DNA of 64,000 nt from a candidate division NC10 bacterium CSP1-5 (GTDB lineage: Bacteria > Methylomirabilota > Methylomirabilia > Methylomirabilales > CSP1-5), in NCBI GenBank assembly GCA_001443495.1, contig LDXR01000002.1:1-64000 (forward strand), in the 5' to 3' direction. Below, one piece after another: positions 1 to 8,018 of this stretch. Made by a program: the position numbers and the translations under genes. Each line of letters starts with the position of its first letter. The first letter of the stretch is position 1. The notes beneath the pieces were generated by a model that made no database searches, was not told the origin of the DNA, and saw only the letters and a program-made list of their open reading frames with translations.

Positions 1-81
1 CCGGGTGACGACGAAGGCGCGCGAATCAGAGCGGTTAAGCGGCTCTTCGATCGGATTCTCTTTAATGGGCGGTGGGTCTAA
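1..81 (+). CDS. C-terminal end of an unidentified protein (cut by window edge)
   Basis: Frame 1 is open from the first base to a TAA at 79-81 and encodes a basic, hydrophobic 26-residue tail ending RILFNGRWV. The codon choice looks coding, but too little is present to name a family. It would belong to a gene transcribed in the same direction as glpX. It could also be chance open sequence. Confidence 0.35.
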   Translation, partial: PGDDEGARIRAVKRLFDRILFNGRWV

Positions 82-260
82 CCTTAGAGGATTCGGCCGG
101 TGACCCAATCACAGCCCGCTCTAACAAGGCGCTGGAGCCGGCGGCGTTGAGCAAGTCGGGCTCTTGTCGAGTCATCCGGGCGCCGCGACTCAGTGCCGGG
201 CGTTGGGCACGAAGAGAGAGGATGCGGTGAGGCCAGAGGCTTTCCGGCGGCGGTGCCCGC

Positions 261-289
261 TTGACTTCCTTCTAGGCCTCTTCTATACT
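261..289 (+). promoter_or_regulatory. sigma-70-type promoter upstream of glpX
   Basis: TTGACT (261-266) and TATACT (284-289) are separated by 17 bp, a near-consensus -35/-10 pair. Transcription would start near 296, giving a leader of about 54 nt to the glpX ATG. The rest of 82-325 shows no gene or clear repeat. Confidence 0.6.
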
Positions 290-349
290 TTCGTTCCGTT
301 GTAACTAGCTGAGAGATCAAGGTTTTTGCGACACTCGGGGGACTTATTC

Positions 350-1306
350 ATGGAGCGGAATCTGGCGCTTGATGTGGTGCGGGTGACGGAGGCCGCCGCG
401 CTGTCCTCGGCGCGATGGATGGGGCGGGGGAACATGCAGCTCGCGGAGCAGACCGCGCTGGACGCCATGCGCCGCGCCTTTGATGTGGTGGAGTTCGCCG
501 GGACCGTGGTGATCGGGCGCGGCGAAAAGGGAGAGACGCCCACCCTGTATGTCGGCGAGCAGGTCGGGTCTGGCAAGGACCCTCGGCTGGATGTGGCGGC
601 GGAGCCGCTCGAAGGGGCCTCCATTGTCGCCGAGGGGCGGGCGAACGCCCTGGCGGCGGTCGCCCTCGCCGAAAAGGGGTGCCTCTTTCCCGCCCCGGAT
701 GTCTACATGGAGAAGATCGCGGTCGGGCCCAAGGCGCTGGGCGCCATCGATATTACCGCAGGGCCGGAGGCGAACCTGCGCTCCATCGCCGAGACGATGA
801 AGTGCTATGTCGAGGATCTCACCGTTGTCGTCCTCGACCGCCCTCGCCATGCCGACCTCATCCGGACGGTTCGCGAGGCGGGGGCTCGGATCAACCTGAT
901 TCAGGATGGTGACCTTTCGGCGGCGATCGCCACCGCCCTCGAGGATTCAGGGGTGGATATCCTCATGGGGATTGGCAGGGCCCCGGAAGGGGTGCTGGCG
1001 GCGGCGGCGCTCCGATGTCTGGGCGGCGACATGCAGGCGCAGTTCAAGCCGGCGAGCGAGAGGGACGTCGAGCGGGTCCGCCGGACCGGCCTGAGGGATG
1101 TGGATCGAGTCCTCACCATCACTGATCTCGCCCGGGGGGGAGAGGTCACGTTCACCGCGACCGGGGTCACCGATGGCGATCTCCTGAAGGGGGTCCGGTT
1201 CTTCGGAGGGGGGGCAAAAACCCACTCGCTGGTGATGCGCTCCAAGTCGGGAACGGTCCGGTTCATTGAGGCCATCCATCGCTTTGACCGAAATCCCATC
1301 TACTGA
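350..1306 (+). CDS. glpX: Class II fructose-1,6-bisphosphatase (GlpX family)
   Basis: Predicted to hydrolyse fructose-1,6-bisphosphate to fructose-6-phosphate in gluconeogenesis. The 318-residue length fits GlpX. Family landmarks are the N-terminal MERNLALDVVRVTEAAALSS, the YMEKIAVGP segment and VVLDRPRH. The ATG at 350 is preferred over an upstream TTG because it follows a GGGGGA ribosome site and matches the family start. One oddity is the metal/phosphate loop, usually DPxEGT, which reads EPLEGA here (about residues 85-90), with conservative Asp-to-Glu and Thr-to-Ala changes. The gene is first in a run with hisS and aspS and has its own promoter. Confidence 0.88.
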   Translation: MERNLALDVVRVTEAAALSSARWMGRGNMQLAEQTALDAMRRAFDVVEFAGTVVIGRGEKGETPTLYVGEQVGSGKDPRLDVAAEPLEGASIVAEGRANALAAVALAEKGCLFPAPDVYMEKIAVGPKALGAIDITAGPEANLRSIAETMKCYVEDLTVVVLDRPRHADLIRTVREAGARINLIQDGDLSAAIATALEDSGVDILMGIGRAPEGVLAAAALRCLGGDMQAQFKPASERDVERVRRTGLRDVDRVLTITDLARGGEVTFTATGVTDGDLLKGVRFFGGGAKTHSLVMRSKSGTVRFIEAIHRFDRNPIY

Positions 1307-1402
1307 ATCCTCTCCTCGTGCTTCAACTCAGGAGTGTGTTCACTCCCTCCGGTTCCACCGCTGTGGAGTGCGGGGGGCGTGCGGACGGTCCGAGGAGATT
1401 CG

Positions 1403-2692
1403 ATGCGCGAGGTCCAGCCCGTGATCAAGGGGGTCCGGGGCGCGCCGGACATTCTCCCCGCCGAGGTCGGTCGGTGGCGGCAGATAGAGGTCGGGGCCCG
1501 TCGCGTCCTGGAGAACTACGGCTACCAAGAGATCCGGACGCCCATGTTCGAGCGGACCGAGCTTTTTGTCCGGGGGATCGGAGAGGGGACCGACATCGTC
1601 GACAAGCAGATGTACACCTTCGAGGACCGGGGACACGAGAGTCTCACCCTGCGCCCGGAGGGCACGGCTCCCGTGGTCCGGGCCTACCTCGAGCACGGAC
1701 TTGTCACCAAGGGGAGCCTCTGTAAGGTCTATTACATCGGCCCGATGTTCCGCCACGAGCGCCCCCAGGCGGGCCGGTTTCGGCAATTCCATCAGATCGG
1801 GGCTGAGGCCCTCGGGGTGGAGGACGCCGCCCTCGACGCCGAGGTCCTCGACCTCCTCTCGCACCTGTTCGACACCTTGGAGGTTGCCGGGTGGCAGCTC
1901 CACCTCAACAGCATCGGCTGCGAGACCTGTCGCCCCGTCTTCCGCGAACGGTTCGCCCTCTCTATGCTGGGCAAGAAGGCGGGGTTATGTCCGGATTGCC
2001 TCGTGCGGCTCGAGCGGAACCCCCTTCGGATCCTGGACTGCAAGGTGGAGGGCTGTCGCGCCCTCGCCGCTCAAGCCCCCACCCCCCTCGAATCACTGTG
2101 TGGGGAGTGCGAGGCCCATTTCCGGAAGCTGCAGGGGCTGTTGCAGCTCCTCAAGATCGACTACAGCATCAACCAACACCTGGTGCGAGGCCTCGACTAT
2201 TACACCCGGACCACCTTTGAGTTCGTGAACCCGGCCCTGGGGGCGCAGAATGCCTTCGCCGGCGGCGGGAGATACGACCTGTTGGTGACAGAGATGGGGG
2301 GTCCGCCGACCCCCGGAATCGGATTTGCCATCGGCATGGAGCGTCTGTTGCTCTCGCTGCCGCCGGAGCGTCCCGGGGAGGCATGGGCGGGCGTCTTCGC
2401 CGTGACCATGGGAGAGGAGGCCTTTCACCTCGGCCTGCGACTCGTCCAAGAGCTCCGCCGGCAGGGGCTGCGGGCCGCCCTGGATATGGAAAGGCGCTCG
2501 GTCAAGAGCCAGATGCGTCTCGCCCACAAGGAGCGGTACCGCCACGCCCTCATCCTGGGTGACGACGAGCTCAGGGCCGGGATGGCCACGGTCAAGGACA
2601 TGGCCCACGGGGGACAAGAGCAGGTGCCTCTACCAGAGGTGGTGGAGCGGTTGACACGCGGGGAAGATCAGGCACAGCAGAAGGAAGCATGA
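1403..2692 (+). CDS. hisS: Histidyl-tRNA synthetase
   Basis: Cytoplasmic class II synthetase that charges tRNA-His. The 429 residues carry class II motif 2 (MFRHERPQAGRFRQFHQ), the histidine-binding RGLDYYTRT segment and motif 3 (GIGFAIGMERLLL). The C-terminal part fits the anticodon-binding domain. The ATG at 1403 follows GAGGAG at 1392-1397. A 23-codon upstream extension is possible but does not resemble HisRS. The TGA overlaps the aspS start (ATGA), indicating translational coupling. Confidence 0.95.
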   Translation: MREVQPVIKGVRGAPDILPAEVGRWRQIEVGARRVLENYGYQEIRTPMFERTELFVRGIGEGTDIVDKQMYTFEDRGHESLTLRPEGTAPVVRAYLEHGLVTKGSLCKVYYIGPMFRHERPQAGRFRQFHQIGAEALGVEDAALDAEVLDLLSHLFDTLEVAGWQLHLNSIGCETCRPVFRERFALSMLGKKAGLCPDCLVRLERNPLRILDCKVEGCRALAAQAPTPLESLCGECEAHFRKLQGLLQLLKIDYSINQHLVRGLDYYTRTTFEFVNPALGAQNAFAGGGRYDLLVTEMGGPPTPGIGFAIGMERLLLSLPPERPGEAWAGVFAVTMGEEAFHLGLRLVQELRRQGLRAALDMERRSVKSQMRLAHKERYRHALILGDDELRAGMATVKDMAHGGQEQVPLPEVVERLTRGEDQAQQKEA

Positions 2693-4452
2693 GGCGAAGC
2701 TATTATTGCGGAGAGGTGACGGCGGAACAGATCGGCGAGACCGTCACACTGATGGGCTGGGTCCACCGGAGGAGGGATCACGGGGGCCTCGTCTTCGTGG
2801 ACCTCCGGGACCGCGAGGGGATTGTGCAGATCCTCTTTGGGCCGGAGCACGGCTCTGACGCCTACGAGACCGCCAGGCGGATGCGGTCGGAGTATGTGAT
2901 CGCCGTGACGGGCCAGGTCCGCCGCCGCCCTCCCGGGACCGAGAATGTGCACCTCAAGACCGGCGAGGTGGAGGTGCCGGCCGCCGAAGCGCTCATCCTG
3001 AATGAGGCCAGGACCCCGGTCTTTCCCCTGGATGAGGAGCGACCCGTGGGCGAAGAACTCCGCCTCACCTATCGGTATCTCGACCTGCGCCGGCCGTCGC
3101 TCCAAAGAAATTTCCGAATCCGCCATCAGACCTCCCAAGTAGTCCGGGCCTTCTTCGACCGGCATGGCTTCATCGAGGTAGAGACCCCGGCGCTCACCCG
3201 GAGCACGCCCGAGGGCGCGCGGGACTACCTGGTGCCCTCCCGGCTCTACCCCGGGCACTTCTTCGCGCTGCCCCAGTCGCCCCAGCTCTTCAAGCAGCTC
3301 CTGATGGTGGCCGGCTTCGATCGCTATTTCCAGATCGTGAAGTGCTTTCGGGACGAAGACCTGCGGGCCGACCGGCAGCCGGAGTTCACCCAGATCGACG
3401 TCGAGATGTCGTTCGTAGACCGGGAGGACGTCCTGGCCATGACGGAGGAGATGATCTCGACCATCTTGCGTGAGGTGCGGGGTGTCGAGCTTGACCGGCC
3501 CTTCCCGCGCCTGAGGTATGACGAGGCGGTGGCGAGGTACGGTCTTGATAAGCCGGATATTCGATTCGAGATGTTCCTCGTGGAGGTGAGCGACCTGTTC
3601 CGGGGCACCGCCTTTCGCCCCTTCGCGGACGCCCTCGCCAGCGGGGGCCAGGTCAAGGGCATCAGGGTGCAAGGGAAGACCGAGACGTTCTCCCGAAAAA
3701 TGATCGATGACCTCACCGAGTTCGTGAAGGGTTTCGGGGCGAAGGGCCTCACCCCCTTTCGGATGACCGCAGAGGGGCTTCAGTCTCCGGTGGCCAAGTT
3801 CCTTGGTCCTGAGGCCCTCGAAGGGCTGGTCCGGCGTTTCGAGCTTGTGGCGGGCGACCTTGTCCTCGCGATCGGCGACAACCCGGCCGTGGTGGCGGAG
3901 TCCCTGGGCCGCCTGCGGGTGAAGCTGGGGGTCGAGCTGGGCCTGATAGACAAGACCCTTATCCGTCCTGTCTGGGTCACCGATTTTCCCCTCCTGGAGT
4001 ACAGCGAGGAGGAAAAGCGGCTCGTAGCGGTCCACCACCCCTTCACCGCCCCCATGGACGAGGATCTCCCGCTGTTCGAGAGCGCCCCCGAGACGATGCG
4101 GGCCAAGGCGTACGACCTCGTGATCAATGGCCACGAGTTGGGTGGCGGCAGCATCCGAAACCACGACCGGGAGACTCAGCAGAAGATGTTCGATGCCCTC
4201 GGGTTCAGCGCGGAGCAGGCGCGGGAGCGGTTCGGGTTCCTCCTGGAGGCCCTCGAATTCGGCACCCCGCCCCATGGGGGAATCGCCTTCGGGTTCGACC
4301 GCCTCATCATGCTGCTGACGGGGGCCGACTCGATCCGCGAGGTGATCGCCTTCCCGAAGACGCAGCGGGTTCAGTGCCTCATGACAGGTGCCCCTGCGGC
4401 GGTGGATCCCGTGCAGCTCAAGGAACTCGGCCTCAAACCGGATTTCGGCTAA
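2689..4452 (+). CDS. aspS: Aspartyl-tRNA synthetase, probably non-discriminating
   Basis: Class II synthetase of the bacterial type, 587 residues. It has an N-terminal OB-fold (GWVHRRRDHGGLVFVDLRD), the catalytic core with TRSTPEGARDYLVPSR and FALPQSPQLFKQLLM, the inserted GAD domain, and motif 3 GIAFGFDRLIML. His31 in RRRDHGG is the residue found in non-discriminating AspRS such as that of Pseudomonas aeruginosa, whereas E. coli has RRRDLGS. With gatC, gatA and gatB in the same window, this suggests the enzyme also makes Asp-tRNA-Asn for amidation. The start overlaps the hisS stop by 4 bp. Confidence 0.95.
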   Translation: MRRSYYCGEVTAEQIGETVTLMGWVHRRRDHGGLVFVDLRDREGIVQILFGPEHGSDAYETARRMRSEYVIAVTGQVRRRPPGTENVHLKTGEVEVPAAEALILNEARTPVFPLDEERPVGEELRLTYRYLDLRRPSLQRNFRIRHQTSQVVRAFFDRHGFIEVETPALTRSTPEGARDYLVPSRLYPGHFFALPQSPQLFKQLLMVAGFDRYFQIVKCFRDEDLRADRQPEFTQIDVEMSFVDREDVLAMTEEMISTILREVRGVELDRPFPRLRYDEAVARYGLDKPDIRFEMFLVEVSDLFRGTAFRPFADALASGGQVKGIRVQGKTETFSRKMIDDLTEFVKGFGAKGLTPFRMTAEGLQSPVAKFLGPEALEGLVRRFELVAGDLVLAIGDNPAVVAESLGRLRVKLGVELGLIDKTLIRPVWVTDFPLLEYSEEEKRLVAVHHPFTAPMDEDLPLFESAPETMRAKAYDLVINGHELGGGSIRNHDRETQQKMFDALGFSAEQARERFGFLLEALEFGTPPHGGIAFGFDRLIMLLTGADSIREVIAFPKTQRVQCLMTGAPAAVDPVQLKELGLKPDFG

Positions 4453-4491
4453 GTCATTGAAATTAAGGTGGGCAATAGCATCCTTTTTCAG

Positions 4492-4556
4492 TTGACACTG
4501 CCAAGAGAGGAGGAGTAGCATTTGAGAGACAGTGGGGACGGCTAACAGCCGTCCCC
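4492..4556 (+). promoter_or_regulatory. Putative promoter and leader hairpin ahead of phoH
   Basis: TTGACA (4492-4497) is followed 18 bp later by TAGCAT (4516-4521), a plausible sigma-70 promoter. A perfect 10-bp stem with an AAC loop (GGGGACGGCT at 4534-4543, AGCCGTCCCC at 4547-4556) lies just downstream. It is not followed by a T-run, so it is better read as a 5' leader hairpin of the phoH operon, or as a factor-dependent terminator of hisS-aspS. Confidence 0.4.
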
Positions 4557-4577
4557 TCATTGCTCTCAGGAGGGAAT

Positions 4578-5624
4578 GTGGTCCAGGGCGAGATGAAAGG
4601 CGAACGCGCGACGGTTCGAAGACAGGTGCCTCTCCCTTCGGGGGCGGAGATCCAGGCTCTTTTCGGCCGGAATGATGAGCATATCCGAATGGTCGAGGAG
4701 CGTCTCCACGTCCGGTTGGTGGCCCGCGACGGGCTGTTGACCATCAGCGGGACCGAGGAGGAGGTCGGGATCGCCGAGAAGGTGATCGCCGAACTTACCG
4801 CGCTGCTCCAGGGGGGGCGGACCATCGGAAACCACGATGTCAAGCTGGCCCTCCGGCACATTGGTCAGGAAGAGCAGCAGACCTTCCGAAAGATCCAGGA
4901 TGACTTCATCGAGGTCTCTGCGAAGAAGCGGGCGGTCCGACCCAAGAGCCTCGGGCAGCAGCGGTATATCGATGCCATCCGGACCCACGACATCGTCCTT
5001 GGGATTGGTCCCGCCGGGACGGGCAAGACGTACCTGGCGATGGCGATGGCCGTCTCGGCCCATCTCAAGCGCGAGGTGAGTCGGATCATCCTGACCCGGC
5101 CCGCGGTGGAGGCGGGGGAACGGCTCGGCTTTCTCCCGGGGACCCTCTACGAAAAGATCCACCCGTATCTCCGCCCACTCTATGATGCGCTCTACGACAT
5201 GCTTGAGACGGAGCGCGCGAACCGGCTGATCGAGATGGGCGTCATCGAGATTGCCCCCCTCGCCTTCATGAGGGGGCGCACCCTGAATGACGCCTTCATC
5301 ATCCTCGATGAGGCGCAGAACACCACCTCCGAGCAGATGAAGATGTTCCTCACCCGCCTCGGGTTCAACTCGAAGGCAGTGATCACCGGCGACATCACCC
5401 AGGTGGACCTCCCCCCCGGAAAGCTCTCGGGACTCATCGAGGTTCGTTCGATCCTGAACGATGTCAAGGGGATTGCGTTCGAGTACCTTGGCCAGGAGGA
5501 CGTCGTTCGCCACGAACTGGTCCAGCAGATCATTCGCGCCTACGAGCAGCGCCAGACCTCACCCCTCGCCTCCCGAGACCCGAGCCGGCGCGAGGAGGAT
5601 CCGGGGACGGGCGAGGGACGTTGA
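4578..5624 (+). CDS. PhoH-like ATPase (PhoL type)
   Basis: Cytoplasmic P-loop ATPase of the PhoH family, often linked to RNA metabolism and commonly next to ybeY. The N-terminal ~100 residues resemble a KH-like domain. Walker A is GIGPAGTGKTYLAMA and Walker B is FIILDEAQNTT, followed by a VITGDITQVDLP sensor region. AGGAGGG at 4568-4574 lies just before a GTG at 4578; an ATG at 4593 is an alternative. The order phoH, HD phosphohydrolase, ybeY reproduces a widespread bacterial gene order, which supports the assignment. Confidence 0.9.
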   Translation: MVQGEMKGERATVRRQVPLPSGAEIQALFGRNDEHIRMVEERLHVRLVARDGLLTISGTEEEVGIAEKVIAELTALLQGGRTIGNHDVKLALRHIGQEEQQTFRKIQDDFIEVSAKKRAVRPKSLGQQRYIDAIRTHDIVLGIGPAGTGKTYLAMAMAVSAHLKREVSRIILTRPAVEAGERLGFLPGTLYEKIHPYLRPLYDALYDMLETERANRLIEMGVIEIAPLAFMRGRTLNDAFIILDEAQNTTSEQMKMFLTRLGFNSKAVITGDITQVDLPPGKLSGLIEVRSILNDVKGIAFEYLGQEDVVRHELVQQIIRAYEQRQTSPLASRDPSRREEDPGTGEGR

Positions 5625-5648
5625 GGCGATGGCGGGGAGTCCGTACCG

Positions 5649-7319
5649 ATGAAAATCCCTCAGTGGGTGGTTTTGGGGGCGAAGAGGGGGAACGACACCA
5701 AGGCGAGCAAGCCGACCAGCTTGCCGACCTACCGCTACCGCCTTTCCCCGGTGGATCGACTCTTCCGGGCCTCGGAGCAGCGGCCACTGATCCCTCTGCT
5801 CTTGGGGTTCCTCCTGGCGTTGACCGTCGGGGCAGTCGTTGCCTCCTATCGTCCCCTTCCCTTCGGTCCCGTTTCGGCCGCTGCGATCGTGCTCCTTGCC
5901 GTGTGCGTGGTCGGGACCCTCCTCTTTTATGCCCGATTCCTCGAGGCCCGACCAGTCACCTCCCCACAGATGCTGTACCTCCTGGGGGCGGTGATCCTCT
6001 TGGCGACTCTGATCAACCGCTTCCTCCTCATTATCCTCGTCTCCTTGAGCCAGAGTTTCCCTTTCATTCCGCTCCATTCCTTCTACTATGCGATCCCCGT
6101 GGCCCTCGGGAGCGTGCTGCTGAGCGTGCTTTTCAATGCCCGAGTGGCCTTCGGGGGGGCGATGGCATTAGCCATTCTGTCGGCGCTCATGGTCACGGAT
6201 GAGGTGGCCTTCTTCCTCTACGGAGCGATCGGGGCCGTCGTCGGCGCCTTCAGCATCCGGCGGACTCAGGACCGCACCACCTTCTTTAAAGCGGGATTCT
6301 GGGTCGCCGTCGCCAACGTCGGCACCGTTTTGACCTTTATCTCGATCTACGGCCGGTCAGGCGTGGCGCTGCCGTATGACCTGGCGGCTTGCCTCGCGAA
6401 CGGCGCGTTGGTTGCCCTGTTTGCCTCCACCCTCCTTCCAGTCCTGGAGTATCTCTTTGGGACCGCGACGGATCTGAAGCTTCTCGAGCTGTCCAATCTG
6501 AATCAGCCCCTGTTGAAGCAGCTGATGAAGACCGCTCCCGGGACGTATCACCATAGCCTGATGTTGGCAGAGCTGGCGGAAGCGGCAGCCGAGGCCATCG
6601 GCGCCAATCCGCTCGTGTGTCGGGTGGGCGCGTACTATCATGACATCGGCAAGGTCAAGAAACCGGCCTACTTCATCGAGAACCAGATGGACGCCATGAA
6701 TAGGCACGATAAGCTCTCTCCAAGTCTGAGCAGCCTCATCGTCGTCTCTCATGTGAAGGACGGGATCGAGATGGCAATGGAGCATCGCCTTCCGGCCGCC
6801 ATCGTGGATCTCATCCCCCAGCACCATGGCACCCGCCTGGTCACCTACTTCTATGAAAGGGCCAAGGAGTCGCAGGACCCGGACCTGGGTGAGGTGAAAG
6901 AGGAGGATTATCGGTATCCGGGCCCCAAGCCCCAGACCCGGGAGGCAGCGATTCTCATGGTGGCTGACGCGGTCGAGGCGGCAGCCAGGACGCTCACCGA
7001 ACCCACCCCGGCCCGAGTCCTGGGGCTGGTCCAACGGATCGTCAATAACATCTTCATCGAGGGGCAACTGTCGGAATGTGACCTGACCCTCAAGGACCTC
7101 CACCAGATCGCCAGGGCCATGGTCCGCGTCCTCACCGCCATCCACCACCACCGGGTGGATTATCCAGGATACAGGTTTGAAGAGGTGAAGAAGAAGGAGG
7201 GTGAGAAGCGGGGGGATGGGGATACAGATTCGAAACGGGCAAAGGAGGAGGCGGGTCGGTCTGTCCCGTCTAAGACGGGTGGGGGAGAGGACCTTATCCG
7301 TCTTGGGCAGACCGAGTGA
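5649..7319 (+). CDS. Membrane-bound HD-domain phosphohydrolase (PgpH/7TM-HD type, no extracellular domain)
   Basis: The N-terminal half (about residues 45-270) contains seven or eight hydrophobic segments. The C-terminal half is an HD domain with TYHHSLM, YYHDIGK and QHHGTRL metal-ligand motifs. PgpH-type proteins hydrolyse c-di-AMP. Family members usually exceed 700 residues and carry a large extracellular 7TMR-HDED domain. This 556-residue protein goes almost directly into membrane segments and lacks that domain, so ligand sensing may be lost. It sits between phoH and ybeY as in many genomes. Its 3' end overlaps ybeY by about 100 bp. Confidence 0.85.
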   Translation: MKIPQWVVLGAKRGNDTKASKPTSLPTYRYRLSPVDRLFRASEQRPLIPLLLGFLLALTVGAVVASYRPLPFGPVSAAAIVLLAVCVVGTLLFYARFLEARPVTSPQMLYLLGAVILLATLINRFLLIILVSLSQSFPFIPLHSFYYAIPVALGSVLLSVLFNARVAFGGAMALAILSALMVTDEVAFFLYGAIGAVVGAFSIRRTQDRTTFFKAGFWVAVANVGTVLTFISIYGRSGVALPYDLAACLANGALVALFASTLLPVLEYLFGTATDLKLLELSNLNQPLLKQLMKTAPGTYHHSLMLAELAEAAAEAIGANPLVCRVGAYYHDIGKVKKPAYFIENQMDAMNRHDKLSPSLSSLIVVSHVKDGIEMAMEHRLPAAIVDLIPQHHGTRLVTYFYERAKESQDPDLGEVKEEDYRYPGPKPQTREAAILMVADAVEAAARTLTEPTPARVLGLVQRIVNNIFIEGQLSECDLTLKDLHQIARAMVRVLTAIHHHRVDYPGYRFEEVKKKEGEKRGDGDTDSKRAKEEAGRSVPSKTGGGEDLIRLGQTE

Positions 7320-7656
7320 TGAGGTCTCGGTGCTCCTCGTCGGTGATCGGGCCATCCGGCGGCTCAATCGGGCATACCTGAACCACGATCATCCCACCGA
7401 CGTCCTGGCGTTTCCGCAACCGAAGAGTTTCCCATTGCCAGGGCCGCATCTCCTCGGCGATGTGGTCATCTCGGTCGACACCGCTGCCCGCCAGGCCAAA
7501 GCGCACGGCCATTCCCTCAACCAGGAGCTGGCCCTCCTGCTGATTCATGGCCTCCTCCACCTCCTCGGCTACGACGATTCGACGCCAGCGGCGCGTCGCC
7601 GCATGTGGAGCACACAGGCCCGCCTTCTCGCCATCTCCGCCAGGCCCCTGTCCTGA
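7216..7656 (+). CDS. ybeY: Endoribonuclease YbeY (rRNA maturation factor)
   Basis: Small cytoplasmic metalloprotein acting in 16S rRNA 3'-end maturation and ribosome quality control. The family segment DVLAFP and the zinc motif HGLLHLLGYDD are visible. The canonical motif is HGxLHLxGYDH; the third metal ligand is Asp here instead of His. The coding sequence starts inside the end of the HD phosphohydrolase gene (about 104 bp overlap in another frame). The start is uncertain: GTG at 7201 and ATG at 7216 are both possible, and the ATG gives a normal N-terminus. Confidence 0.85.
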   Translation: MGIQIRNGQRRRRVGLSRLRRVGERTLSVLGRPSDEVSVLLVGDRAIRRLNRAYLNHDHPTDVLAFPQPKSFPLPGPHLLGDVVISVDTAARQAKAHGHSLNQELALLLIHGLLHLLGYDDSTPAARRRMWSTQARLLAISARPLS

Positions 7657-7733
7657 CACCAGCAGAGAGATTCTTCGTTGTCAAAAGGGATCTTCGCCCG
7701 CGCCTTCTCCGCCGCAGGCTGGAGCTGGCCGCA

Positions 7734-7787
7734 GAGTTTCCTCCGAAAGGAAACTCATTGAACTTTCCGCAAGATTTCCCCTATAAT
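7734..7787 (+). promoter_or_regulatory. Inverted repeat followed by sigma-70 promoter of the P450 gene
   Basis: A perfect 8-bp inverted repeat (GAGTTTCC 7734-7741, GGAAACTC 7749-7756) abuts a promoter, TTGAAC (7758-7763), 18 bp, TATAAT (7782-7787). The palindrome touches the -35 box, so it may be an operator, or a hairpin ending the ybeY transcript. The 7657-8018 gap holds no other gene that I can see. Confidence 0.55.
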
Positions 7788-8018
7788 CGGCCCTGTACCG
7801 CTCAGGGCCAGGGCTCTCGGACCTATCGATGACATACGTTCGCATCGGGGTTGCCGACCATGTCGGTCACAGAAAAGCCGCCCTGGAAGGGGCCCGCACC
7901 GGTCGTCGCATGCATCATCCCGAAGGACGAGACTGAACGATGCGATGGGGATAACCGCCTCCTGTCTCACCCATTGTCACAGGGCGCTGAGCGTCTTGGG
8001 GTCGCAGGGGCATGCAGG

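Noticed and set aside
4534-4556. Rho-independent terminator after aspS
   Set aside because: The stem is strong but no T-run follows and it lies downstream of a plausible promoter, so a leader hairpin is the better reading.
2668-4560. 630-residue ORF antisense to aspS
   Set aside because: Long antisense frames are expected in GC-rich genes; aspS on the other strand has all synthetase motifs and this frame has none.
7851-8018. 56-residue N-terminal extension of the P450
   Set aside because: It lacks any membrane anchor or similarity and the ATG at 8019 gives a standard-length P450.
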